Assembly: GCA_914767715.1 (NCBI GenBank)
Contig: OU612070.1
Coordinates: forward strand, 14,713,501-14,773,500
DNA: 60,000 bases
DNA from: Membranipora membranacea
Lineage: Eukaryota; Bryozoa; Gymnolaemata; Cheilostomatida; Membraniporidae
Direction of reading: 5' to 3'
Part shown: positions 1-12,200 of the stretch, piece after piece
Layout: each line of letters starts with the position of its first letter
How positions within the stretch are numbered: the stretch's first letter is position 1
Program-made: the position numbers and the translations under genes
The notes under the pieces: model-generated
What the model saw: only the letters and a program-made list of their open reading frames with translations
Told to the model about the DNA's origin: nothing
Databases searched by the model: none

Positions 1-1462
1 TTCAACAGAGCTCGTAAGAAAGTGAAGTATATATAATGCTTAATTTTATTTCTCTCGCAATATGCTGGATCATTAATCCTTCCCACTTATGATCGAACGG
101 CCCTAAAAACAAAAGTACAAATACATGAACTCAGCTCCTTCATTTCTTTTTTTATCCAAAAAAAAAGAACAAAAGGGGCAGAGTTCATGTACTAGAACTA
201 TATGATCAGGCAACAACAAACCTTATTAGACAAACCTTTGTTGGGCCTTTGTTCAGTCTACATGTTGGATTGTGTGAGTACAGCTATTACTGGAAGCTCT
301 TGAAATCTTGGAACTGTCTACTAGAAGTATCATTTGCAAGATCTATCTACTGCTGTAGCAGAGGCAACTTTGCATTGTTGATGCATTCTGTTTTGATTGT
401 TTGGCTTGGCTCACCACATTCCTGAAATTACAGATCAAGGGAGATAACTTTTATACACTGGATACAGAATTAATCAATAGCTAGAGTTTTTCCTATGTGT
501 GAATATGGAGGAATTCTTAAAAGGCTGGAAATCAAGGCAACTTTTGCAAAACACTCCGTCACCGCAGAAGGAACAGACAATATCTAACACTCTGTTTTAG
601 ACGGTTACAATGTTTTGATACCTTCATTGGCATCTCTATAATTATTTCATGTCACAAAGAATACGAAAATGAGAATTTATATTGGGAAATAATAGTCATT
701 CGACAAAGCTCTAATGAAAAGGATAACTTACATTTAAGGTTAACTTTCTCATTCTTCAATGGATCCGTCTTCCTCATATCGTCGAAATTTTGTTGCTGTT
801 ACTCACAGTTCACAATCCTCCAGGTTGGCATCTACAATGATTTCAAAGTTTGTGATAGACGGAATTGTGATTGTAGAATAGAGAGAGAGATTTTGTGCAC
901 CCCGTGTACCATATCGTATTTTTCAGATTTTCAGGTTAGGTAGAGTAGATATATTCTCTAGTTGCACCATAAGTTATACATAAAAAGGTACACAGTAGCT
1001 GTGAAAACAATCAAATTTCCTGCAGGTGTTCTACTCTCATTGACATTGTTGAGGGAAGCTCAAATTGCGTTGCAGCGTGATAAATCTTATTCAATCCGAA
1101 ATGAAAATATGGTTGCAAAACTTACCTGACCAAACATGGACTCTACCAGTGGTTATTCTCCAGTAGGCCTGTCTTCTTTGATGGTGATAGTTTGCTTCAG
1201 GGCTTTAACCAGGCTTGGAATGCATGACATGCCTTACTCGTAATGTTAAACAATTGTTGAAGTCTTCGTTGAGCGTAATGCTGAGAGTACAAGTGGCCAT
1301 GAGAGATAATTTAAAATAATTGGCCGTTAATAAGATTTAGCTGAGATAAAATGGAGGGAAATTATGCTGACTTGAAAACGAAAAAAAAAACAATGAGGGG
1401 ACCCCAGTGTTTATTATGACTGAATGAAAAACTAGATTTGCTTCAAACCTACCTTTTATGAA
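1..1462. other. Unassigned 3' flank beyond the CatSper gene
   Basis: AT-rich sequence without a coding frame of note, tRNA or recognisable transposon on either strand. I see nothing to annotate here. Confidence 0.5.
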
Positions 1463-1852
1463 AGTCAGTCAGTTTGGCGCAGTGGTTAGCGTGACTGCCG
1501 GTTGTGGGTTCAAACCCCGTCCGGGACCGAAAGTCGTTTCGACTTTGACTGATCACACAGTCCCTTCATATCAGGACAATTAATAATGGAGGTCTTCTGT
1601 ATGTACAACACCATCGTGCATGCAGATTAAAGAACCCTCCTGTATGGTATAGCTCTATACAGGAGGATGATGTCATCAACCACTGCAGCTCCGGCCTTGT
1701 AGCGCTATGCTTTAAAGCTGTCAGTGGTTGAAAAGTGGCACTAACGACTCGGAAACCTAGTCGTCTCTATAAAACCTCTTCCTATGCCGCACCTCGGTGC
1801 AGTCATCGTTTACCTAGACGGACAGCAAATATTATATTATATTATTATTAAC
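1463..1852 (+). mobile_element. tRNA-derived SINE
   Basis: The head has a pol III A box (TGGCGCAGTGGTTAGCG, 1475-1491) and B box (GGGTTCAAACCCC, 1506-1518), about 15 bases apart, closer than in an intact tRNA. A tRNA-unrelated body of about 330 bases follows and includes a perfect hairpin around CTCCTGTATGG/CTATACAGGAG near 1637-1666. The element ends in an ATTATATTATATTATTATTA tail. It lies 3' of the CatSper gene. Confidence 0.75.
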
Positions 1853-1931
1853 TCACATCACATTTCACATCACATTACAACAATGGGTTTATGCCCATTT
1901 ACAATGTAATGAATGAAATATCACCACATTG

Positions 1932-1937
1932 TTTATT
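1932..1937 (-). promoter_or_regulatory. Candidate polyadenylation signal of the CatSper gene
   Basis: AATAAA on the minus strand about 330 bases after the stop codon at 2268, in an A/T-rich context. It is the first canonical hexamer I see downstream of the stop. No cleavage site can be assigned from sequence alone. Confidence 0.4.
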
Positions 1938-2267
1938 ATTTTTTATAAGAGGATTTCTCATAACCTACTTTCATCTATATCAGGAGACTTACAAGTTTGA
2001 TAATGTTGAATTTATACCAAATCGAACATGCACTTTCCAAACTTGTTAACCAATCAAACACAAATAATAATAGAATTTCAGCTCAGACAAACACCAACTA
2101 CACCGCTGTGTTTGGCATCATATTGGTTACTTAGTATATAGGTTTACCAGAATGCACCAGTCACTCAAATAAACACAAGTGATTGGCATAAATAGTGAAA
2201 TTTAAAAGCACATCTTCATGGTAAAGAACTCAACCACACAGCTCTCAATATCACTTAACATGTTTAA

Positions 2268-5200
2268 TCAGTCAAACTTCTCATGAGATTCAACGGAATC
2301 TCTTAAAATTTCTCCGTCATCCATAAGCCTTCCGTCTCCGTCCCTACCGATGCTGCTGGTGGGCTTCTGTTGTTTTTTGACTGTTTTCTTGTGGAACCAG
2401 ACATATGTCCCGAGCAGAGAAAGTATAATCACAACGAGTACTGTATAGTTAGCGGCGGCGATGTCTCGTAAATCATTAGGTGTAACAACGCCGATTATCT
2501 TCACTGCAAATGTAGTTGTCAGTGTGCAAAAGCTGTAAACCAGAAGTGTACATATAAATTTTGTGTGAATTACAACACATTATAACAGAGGATGCTATTG
2601 AGCAGCGGTAATTTTAATCATCTTCGCTCTATGTTGAAGGGTTAGATTAGACTGCGGTCCATCTTCTACTGGGGATTGGTTGGCCCCCAGGTGTGCTCCG
2701 ACCTGCCTGCAAACTGAGAGCAAATTGGCGCAGATATTGCGGCCCCGCCATTAAGGCATTAATATTTTGCCGCCCATGCCTCGGGATGGGCGAGTGATAT
2801 GACATCCGATTTGAATCAACCTTTTAATCAACCTAGAATGAGTGTATCTGAAATTATATGCATCCACACTAAAGTGAACAAATTGTTTAGAAAGGAACTA
2901 ATTGTCAAATTTTGAGGTTATGACAGGCAGTCTTTCCTAGTCTGATAGACCGAGTAAAAACCAATAAGACATAGAATTTAAGGAGAGGCTTCTCTTGATC
3001 TCTGTCTTACACAATAATATAATATCAATATATGAAAAAAAACTGTGGGCAAGTTCAGTGTATGTTTGGATTGATACCGATACACTGATACCGAGGTGAC
3101 ACTATTAGCAGCATATGTCTCTCTGATCGTTAGAGTCAATAGTACGAGTACCTTTGGTGTTCCCACCCCTAATTCGAGAAAATGACCTCGGGTGGCCACA
3201 CCTAGTTACCTGTGATGGGACTCAAGCTCAGTGAAATAATTTACGCTCTCGATCAGAGAAATACTTGCAATAGTATTTCATGTGATCAGTACGAGACTAA
3301 CCTGTAATCAGAGGCTACGACCTTGACACGAAAGAAGTGCCAGGCGTCGTAGTTTATTTCCAGTAAAATGTTGTTAGGGCTGGAGTGATTGAGTATTTCA
3401 TATCGAATATCATGTACATGTTTTGTGAAATGTGCGTGAGGCTCACTAACGTAACATGACCTGTAGTTATGTGGTCCCCATAAGTCCTCAGGTGAAACTT
3501 TGTAGTCTGCCTCTTTTCTAGAAAAAGAATTAGGCACTACCATCATTACCTCAATTGATGATCACACATTCAGTAGCCTGTCTTGACAGTATTTGTTAGG
3601 GGAGGACAAGCTTTTGTTGGGGGGGGGGGAAATTGTTCCCCCCTAACAAAAGCTTGTCAAAACAGGCTATCAATTCAGTATCATTTACTATTTGTAACAT
3701 CTATAATCAGCATCACAGATTGTTATAACTATGATTAGCGCATATTCATCCAGAATCAGTTGTAGGCAGTAAGAGGAGTATTCAAATAACAGTAGGAGAC
3801 AGCAACATTTATACGCCGTTTGTATCGGACATGAGCTTCTCCTATAAATCAACCCTGAATATATAACCTAGATGTATATTTAAACTGATACAACTCAATA
3901 TATATTGAATACAATTTAAAAATTTTGATGTATCAAAACTTTGCTCAAATCTTTTTCAAAAGCTAAAGAATTTATTGTATTTGGCTCGTTTTACTAAATT
4001 TTATCATTCCTTTGCAGCATGTAAACAATGTAATAAATCGTTTGGCAGCATAAGCTGCAGAGACTTAATCTAGTGGTCAACTACGCTCACCTTAGTTCTT
4101 CCCATGTTTGGGATTCCCTCAGACATTTCAATTCTTCGGGATTATGTGAAAAGGTGTAGTCGTTTCTACCATTGATCTCCCAAATAATATAATCTGCTTC
4201 AATAACTTCCACAAATTTGTCATAATCGTAGAGTTCAAGGATTGGTTTGAGTCGATGTGTGCCATCAATGATAATTGGACACCCGAAGCCTGAAGGTTAT
4301 AAAAAAATGCTGATGACACATCCGGACAATCTGATATGTTTATCACAACAATCTGGATCTCAAAATTCATTTGTTTTAGACTGCAATGCTGCCGCTCATA
4401 ATATTATTTTGGTATTTAGTTACACCGAGGCCTTTGTTTGACATAATCTGAGCCTTTTTATTAACAGTCAATACTAACTAAAAACCAAGCATCCCAAATG
4501 AAACTATGTAATGTTTATATATCGCAGTGCCTCTTATGCAGCACTTGGGAGTTACCCATTGAACATCAAAGAAAAGATAACTCAAAATCAAATAAACAAT
4601 TTCTGATACCAGATCTTGTTATGAATTAAAGGTGTTAGATACATATATCTCACCAGAAGGATCAACCTCTACTGTTTTATCTTGTTGCTGTGTTTCCCCA
4701 GTAGTCAGATTATTCCATAGGCCTGAAGGGATCGTGTAACTCTTTGGGTAAAGCTTACTGTTGTTCCTGCAGTGCTACAAAATCATATCAGTCTCAATCA
4801 TATACTAAATGAGATTATTAATTCTACGGTCTCAAGGATGTAAATAAATCAGATGCCAGCTAACAATTACAATTCCATCTTTCAATGATGTCTCTTAACA
4901 CACCTCTGAGCAAGACTCCTTTGATGATCTTCAGTTGAACAAGTTTGTCTATCTTGAAATTCTTATTTTTTTTAAATACGGTCAATTATACCCTATAGGA
5001 GTTTAGTTTTCGCAGCATTTAGGATTCGCTTTTCGCGTTGTTGCTTAGGTTGCGAAATTTAGTGTATCTTAAATTCAACTCACTCACAATAGTTTCATAA
5101 ACAATGTACAATTATACAGGAATACACCTCACCCAAGCATGCAAGGTAGCGTAGCGTGGTGTAGGGGTCTAAGTGACTGCCTTGCAATCAGATGGAGAGT

Positions 5201-6262
5201 TATGCCCTGGGTTCGAATCCCAGCTTGGACATTTTTTTTAAATTTTCACTAGTAAGCCTACTAGCGAAATTTAGTACTAGTGAAATTTAGTACCAGGTCC
5301 AGATAGCGAAATTAAACTCCTATAGGGTATGACACCAAAGCTCAAAATCTTACGGCCCAAATGTGATTTTTTATTAATATTAATCTTTCCATCATGAAGA
5401 GCTTGTCAATACCTTGAAATAATGGGCAGATATGTTACACAAAGCTCAAAATGACCCTACCCAATTGTGGAATATTGCCTCATGTTTTCTATGATAACAA
5501 TATGTTGCTCCCAACTTGTCTCAAGTTTCCTTTTGCAATGTAACAGTTCTAAAGGGTTTCTTACTTGATTGTTAGATGGAGCTCTGACTCTGATGTTACG
5601 ACCTTTCGGACACCCAACAGACATATAGGCCACAGCGCTGTAAGGAGGATCGCAGAGCATGTTTATCCTGTGAGGACGGAGCTCCAGTATCGCCACACTT
5701 GATTGGGGCCTCATATCATCTACAGCTTCATCGTCAGCGTGTGACTCTTCATCTTTTCCCTCTTCTTCATCATGATGGCCATTTTCTTCATCTTCGTCAA
5801 TATGTTTGTGTGAGAATGTCACAGTCTGTGCAAAGAGAAATCAGCAGCTTATGATGTTGAATCATAATGTAAGGGATGCATTCCTAGATTAATACAGTTT
5901 GTTGGGCATATATTGCGGATTCTCCTTGACAATATTCAGCCTCAATTCCAAAAGTATGTGTTTCCTGACCACTCATTGATTGATTTAAAATCTCAGAACC
6001 AGTTTAGTTGAAAGAACAATAGGACTGATGCTATTAGCTTTTTCCCGTTTATCTGCTATGGAATATATTAAATATATAGATGAGGTTCACTAACCAGATT
6101 TTCACTAGAGACGCCAGAAATGAATTCCTTCTTTGTCTCCACAGAGTATTTTATGACGCCTTTGGAATCACTGAAAATTATATCTAAACTGTTCCTTATG
6201 CTTTGCCTAAATACCAGATACGCCCAAAAACTCCATGTATCCTGTTTGTCCAGCAAGTAAAC
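2268..6262 (-). CDS. CATSPERE: CatSper epsilon-like subunit, exons 12-17: stem, transmembrane helix and tail
   Basis: Exons 6262-6095, 5825-5565, 4774-4654, 4289-4091, 3517-3302 and 2532-2268 encode residues 636-1044. Exon 12 reads DKQDTWSFWAYLVF. Exon 13 begins with a very acidic, His-containing stretch (HKHIDEDEENGHHDEEEGK) before the conserved-looking SVGCPKGRNIRVR. Exon 15 carries FGCPIIIDG and the IIWEINGRNDY motif. Exon 16 carries DLWGPHNYRSCY and the start of DYSFCTLTTTFAV, completed across the junction into exon 17. Exon 17 holds the membrane helix, flanked by HKKTVKK on the cytosolic side, and the stop at 2268. The acidic block is not something I recall in vertebrate members and may be a lineage-specific loop. 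Confidence 0.88.
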
Positions 6263-9200
6263 CTGCAAATCAGATCAGAAGTAGCATACAATAATCTCAA
6301 CACTATAAAGTGGCAAAGCTTAATAACAGTGCTGGTTTAAATCACTAGCAACACTCCAAATGATCGGCAGCGAAATGTAGGTTTCCAACTTTATCTCAGA
6401 TTGTAAACAACCTGAGTAGCCAGGGATGTGCAGTGAGATTCGATACAAAGACACTCAAAGATTCACAGAAGGCCAGGTGCTATGATAAACTAAGCCATCT
6501 GGTTCTAAAATGTGTATGGGTTTATTCATTCCTACAGCTACATACCCCCCCCCCCCCCCCCCCAATGGAGCCATAATTGTCGTGATTACTGTTATAATGA
6601 TCTTTTAAGCAGCATTTTCAATTTTAAAGACTCAGAACAGCAAGAAGGCATATAAGTCATTCTAACTCAACAAGATTGTGATCTCTATTTTCATTACTGT
6701 TAACATTCAATCAGAAGTAAAACCAATGAAAAAGGGCTCCTCAGATGAAGGAAATGCTGAAAGAACCATTCATGTATTTGTACAGGGATCTTTTTACACA
6801 GACTGTAAATGTAACCTCGTACAAATTGATTTATAAACATCGCTTCTTTATGGGAATATTTAGTAAATTGAGTTTTTTTTTTAGTTTGAAGTTTGTTCAT
6901 TGCCTCATTTCTAATATCCATCCTGTAATAGGTTGATAGCATCGAAAGTATGGCACATATATATAACAACATGAATAAATCAAAATAAAAGGATAGGCTG
7001 AGTTGCATTAGTTGAAAAATCGTGTATAGAATTCATTTACTAATGAAGTAATACTGTTTATAAAATCAATAAAAGTTATTACTAAAAATAGTGAGAGACA
7101 GCTCCTCCTAGGTGAATGTCAGCGGTGAAAGGTAAAATATTCTTACAAACGAGATTGGTGCTGTATTTTGATAATATAAAAACTGCAACAAATGCAGCAG
7201 AAATCAAGTGACTTTTACCAGAATAGGCTATACAAGTTTGCCTGTTCAAACTAGCCCACATCTACAAACACAGTTTCTTCCTGAGTGTCGAGCGAAACTC
7301 AGGCACCTGGATATTGTTTTCACGTTCTTCTTGTTCAGTAAAGAGATTGCGAGATGCCCCCATAAACAGAGTGTGTAATTCGGTTCTACCCTCATTTTTA
7401 CAAAGTTCACGGCTGAGAGCTTCTGCAAACTTGCCTCGATATGCTTTTCCTCCATGAACAGTAGCGGACATCAATGCAATATTCTTAGCATGCAGCACAA
7501 TGTGGTTTGAGTCCATTTTAGACACCTTAGCTGCGTCAGCTTCACTGTTGTTTACTAAGCCTGCAGCATCAGTCAGCAACTCCATGTCTTGATTGTAAGA
7601 TGTACTCTGTGGGCTCACTGCTGGTGACACTGATCGCTCTGCTGGTGCTCCATTATTATCGTTCTGGCACGCTTGGACCATAAACACCTAAAGTCAGTGA
7701 AAAACAAACTCCGTAACTTAGGGCACAGCTGTATCAATCATTTTTTTGGTAAGTGACTCAGAAACGGTACACATATAATGTTCCTGAAGCAATGAAGGAG
7801 AGTTGGTGAGAAATCGTCACAGAGCACTACTCAGTTACCCGACTTTACAGATTAGGCCTCCCAATGTTTGACCTAAACCAAAGGCTCACTTTTTATACAT
7901 CTTTACTATAACATCCAAATCAACAACAGACCCAAAACACCACCACTCACAAATTGTCGCAAAAATTAGTGATGGCATTCAATAATTAGGAACCTCATGA
8001 TTGAGGGGGGAAAATTCTCATTCCTCCCATGAATGCTCCAGAGGTGCTGTTATGTACCACTCCCTTCTAAAAAATGAATGACGCCATGACATGACAAACA
8101 AAATGTTTATACAGAATCACTGTTCTGAGAGCTTTCCGGTGGTATATAAAATGTTTGAATCTGTCAACAAAGGTATATTAGCCTTGAGGAAATAAACCTT
8201 GCAGTCAAAATTCAAAACATTCCTCAATGTGTCATCAATACTACAATATAATTGCATCATGACTCAGCTTTACTTACAATGGGGATTGCAGCAGGTAGCT
8301 CCTGACGAGTTATAGCTATGATATCTGTGATCTCCCCATAAGATCCATCGCCACCTTGAACATGCCCAGAAAATCCATGAGCCATGATTGCGACAAACAA
8401 CACTGATGTGATGTCTTTGAGTGATGCTAGTTGGTCTGTCATCCAGCCTCTCATCTCTGAGAACATAGTCCACTCGTGAGCTTCTGTGTGGAAACCTACA
8501 GATGTGAGCGCAGATATGAGAACTCCCGCCTCTTCCTCTGCTCCTTGCCTGTTTGCAGTGCAGTAGCAAATCAATGCATTTCTTCTTGCCAGTGTTTGCA
8601 TTTCGGGGATGAAAAACGAGTCTTCATACAATGTGCCCACAAGTTTTATTTGATTCTGTGTCAGTGGATATTCATGTTCTTCGATTGCTCTTTTGACTGA
8701 GGCTGGTTCTATGATTATACATTCACGTAAAAGGCGATCATCACTTAGACGCAAAGCCCTATCTGTACACTGCTCAATGTTTTGAATGACAAGCTCAGAA
8801 ATATTGCTACTATATTCTGCGTTATCAAGAAGTTTTGCTATCATGCAATGCGCCAAGGATGTTTTGGAATGTCTCTTTGCAATTTGAATGGGAGTCAACT
8901 CTTCATGATCCTTTGCTAGCAGTGCTTCTGCTGTGGACTGCTCGGTCAACGAAGAGAGAAGAAGTTCACGAAGACTGACAGAAGATCTAGATGCCAAGAT
9001 ATGAAAAATATTAGAGTTGGTTGGATTGTCTGTGTTCAGAAACAGCCTCTCCCGCTCTGGCAAGTCTGTAATAAGCTTCAACAAAATGCTTGCTGTTCTG
9101 CTGTTTTCGCTGCGAGTGACATAGTGGAACGCATTATATCCATGAGAGTCCCTTGAGCTCCCAATCAGCTGCTGAGCTTCATGTGTAGACAATCCAGTCT

Positions 9201-12200
9201 CATTGAGTGTGGCGTTTACCAATTCGTAGTTGTTGGAGTTTAAAGCCCAAAGCAATGAATTTCTCCCATGCTTGTCACCGCCTGGATCGTTCAATAAGCT
9301 GAATCTTTGATTGAGAGATAGGCGCTTAATTAGGCTGGCTAGAGCATGGGGATCACCTCTTTCTCCAGTTTTGAACTTTATGCTCTCTCTTCTAACTAAC
9401 ACAGCCTCACGACTCTGAATCTGATTATTACCACCCATATACCACAGTAGAGCCTCTTCTTTACAGAAATAGTTGGGCTTTTCGTTAACCCATTGGCATG
9501 CGGCCTCTTTGTAAAATTCTTCCTCCAAAGCAAGCTGTTCCCCTCTCACAAGATGTAGAAGTATGTAAGGGGAAGGATTAAGTGCCGATTCTTACAGAGA
9601 GTTGAGAGAGTCAGGTTTACCTGCTTGTCAGGCACGGTTTCTGACATGCAATGACGAAGCTTTGCGTAGTGATTTATTCTAGTGGAACTTAATATCCTTT
9701 TGTTATGGAGATTTCCAGGAAGTTATTTGAATCAAATAGCGCTACTGATATCAAATATTGACTGATATCGGTTACAAAAACAATGTTTCCCCGAACTGTT
9801 ATACTTCACCCTTGACTGAATTTCTTTTAAAGACATTTAATTATGTACTCAATTCCCAATAACTAATATGGCACTATGCCAGATGCAAGATATTCCACTG
9901 AAAGACAAATTCTTTACTGTTAGCCTTGTCACGCTGCTACGTTTTTGTTTTGGGCGCACCAAACAAAACCAAAAACCCAAAACTGGTGTCTGCTTGACAA
10001 AGCTACCTTACTGTTGCGTCACCTCCTTCATTCTCTGCACATAACACAGTGCTTTGCACTGTTCGCAGACAAACGATGAGGATGCAAGAATGAGGACAAA
10101 ACCATTCTCAGACAAATGTGTCAGTGTATGACCTTAAAAACAAGCTGCACTAGAGTCTGATATCCGCAGCTTGCCTTAGACTGACAACTTTTTTTACTGC
10201 CATTTACAGTGATACCAAAGAAATTTCAATCTGCTCTTATGAGTTATAGTGGCATAGGAAAAGAATTACAGGGGTGCTGCAGTGGTGGAACTTTTCGTGG
10301 TATGTTCCTAGCATTTGTAAAATTGGTTACTGGCACTGAGATGTGTACAATCAATGCATTAAACTGTAAACTAGTATTTTTCCTAGGTGCAAATGTTCAT
10401 TGCTATGAGATTGCTTGCTTAACAGTGGTTGTTTTTAACTTCCTAAACACTTTAAAGGTCAGTATAGACTGCACAGAAAACTTTAACAATGTTTTGAAGC
10501 TTGGCCCAATGAACTCCCTTCATCGCTTGGCCACCCAGATAAGTTATGCACTATTTCTCATACAATAAGAATCAAAACTGCTTCACCACGTGAGCACATG
10601 GCAAAGAGCCAATGGTTTCAAGGGATCTTTTTTGTCCCCCAAAGTCATGTACGCAACATTCTGTAATCATAACTTTCTATGTATTAAACATAAGAATGTT
10701 TTCAATCAATATGCTAATGACTTGGGATAAACCACAAGGTTTTACCATGATGCGTTTGTTTTACCATAATGGGAAAATTTGTCAGATTACACACACAGTC
10801 ATAATACTATTTTGGATTAGGATTAAATAGCTAATGTTTTACCGTGAATAATAGGAAAATCCTCCTGATTGCGCACAGTCATGTGGTATCTCAACCAAAT
10901 ATGGAGCTGGGAGTTTATTGGCATTACATAGTGGATAGTGTTCCACTAGCTAAAGGTCATGCCAAGTTTATATGCTATAATGTGTTTAGTGTTCAGTCAA
11001 TAGACAAGAATTATACTAAACCTGAGAGTTGACATTATGGGAGAAGAATGTATAGGGACATTCATCGTTCTCTTCTAGTGCATTTCTCAACTCATCAGCT
11101 ACAGGATACAGTAACCTCTCAACTGTCTCATCCTCATGTACTAAAACAACAAGACCATAGCGTCATTACCTGGTAGGGTACCAAACAATGAGAGGGGAGA
11201 AATATCTGAATACGCGTATTATATCTATACCAGTCACCATGTTTTTATTTCACACAACTATGTGCATCTATACCACAATATAATATATATAACATAATAT
11301 CATCACTGGTCTGGTACCAAACATCGGCCAGGGGAGAGAAGTATCTGAAATCATGTATTATATATCCTATCAAACCGTGGGGTGGTGCAATGGGTAGGAC
11401 ATTGGTCTCTCAATTGAGAGGTCCCGTATTCGGGTGCCAGTGGATCATGGTGGTGTCAGGAAGGGCATCCGACATCAAACGCTTTTGGCCACAACAGTAT
11501 ACAGTCCGTAGACCTATACTGATACTCATATTGATAAATAAAAAAAAAACCAAACAACACCAAGGTATCTCACACAGTATCACAGGGTGTCGAGACTATA
11601 AATGGAAGCGAGTTTTTATCACATCAATAACCATGTTATTTACACAATGACCAGCGCATTCATAGGTGGTAATGATTTTTGACATACCAGTGATGAACCA
11701 GAGGCGGTTGACACTATCAAACCAGTGTACGGTGTTCAAGTCTCCGGCTGGGAAAAAGGATCCCATATCAAACGGCACCAGCATATCGATCTTTACCTAA
11801 GAGAAGAGAAAAAAACACATCATTCCAACCAGATGTACAACTTGGCGATGTATATTGCCAGGATTAGGAGTGGTCTTGATTGCCTGCATTTGGAGTTGCT
11901 CCCTCTATTAATTATCAATAAGCTTGTTTGAGGTTCATCAGTAGAGTGGAGAAACTGAAAATATAGGTAAACTAGATCACAATTTATCTATTTCTAATAC
12001 CCTACAGAAAAACCCTACACGAGACATTCTTCTAATTTGTGAATTCACAACCAAAAAATGTCTTTTGGTGAATTCTGACATATCTGTGGATGACATTACT
12101 TGCCGTCATGGAGGGTTTAGCATATTGATACAAACCTGACACGAATGTTATGGAAAAGGAGGAACTTAGTACCATTGCAGGGGGAATTCATTAATGTTCC

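Noticed and set aside
5152-5230. Functional tRNA gene
   Set aside because: The B box is good, but the 5' and 3' acceptor halves do not pair and the anticodon arm is poor; it lies inside a transposon-like element.
8257-8277. Extension of the ankyrin-caspase exon to the in-frame stop at 8257 as an intronless gene
   Set aside because: A strong GTAAGT donor at 8277 joins in phase to VFMVQACQ at 7687, which supplies the catalytic Cys and the p10 part; the read-through adds only VSKAES and stops.
9621-9647. Alternative join of the caspase first exon to an acceptor at 9546 (TTGTGAG)
   Set aside because: It would need two carried-over bases and the frame upstream then meets a TAA with no ATG; the phase-0 join to 9534 keeps an ATG, though it remains tentative.
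10209-10568. 119-codon plus-strand open frame in CatSper intron 11
   Set aside because: No recognisable domain, no conserved motif, and composition like the AT-rich flanks; probably chance.
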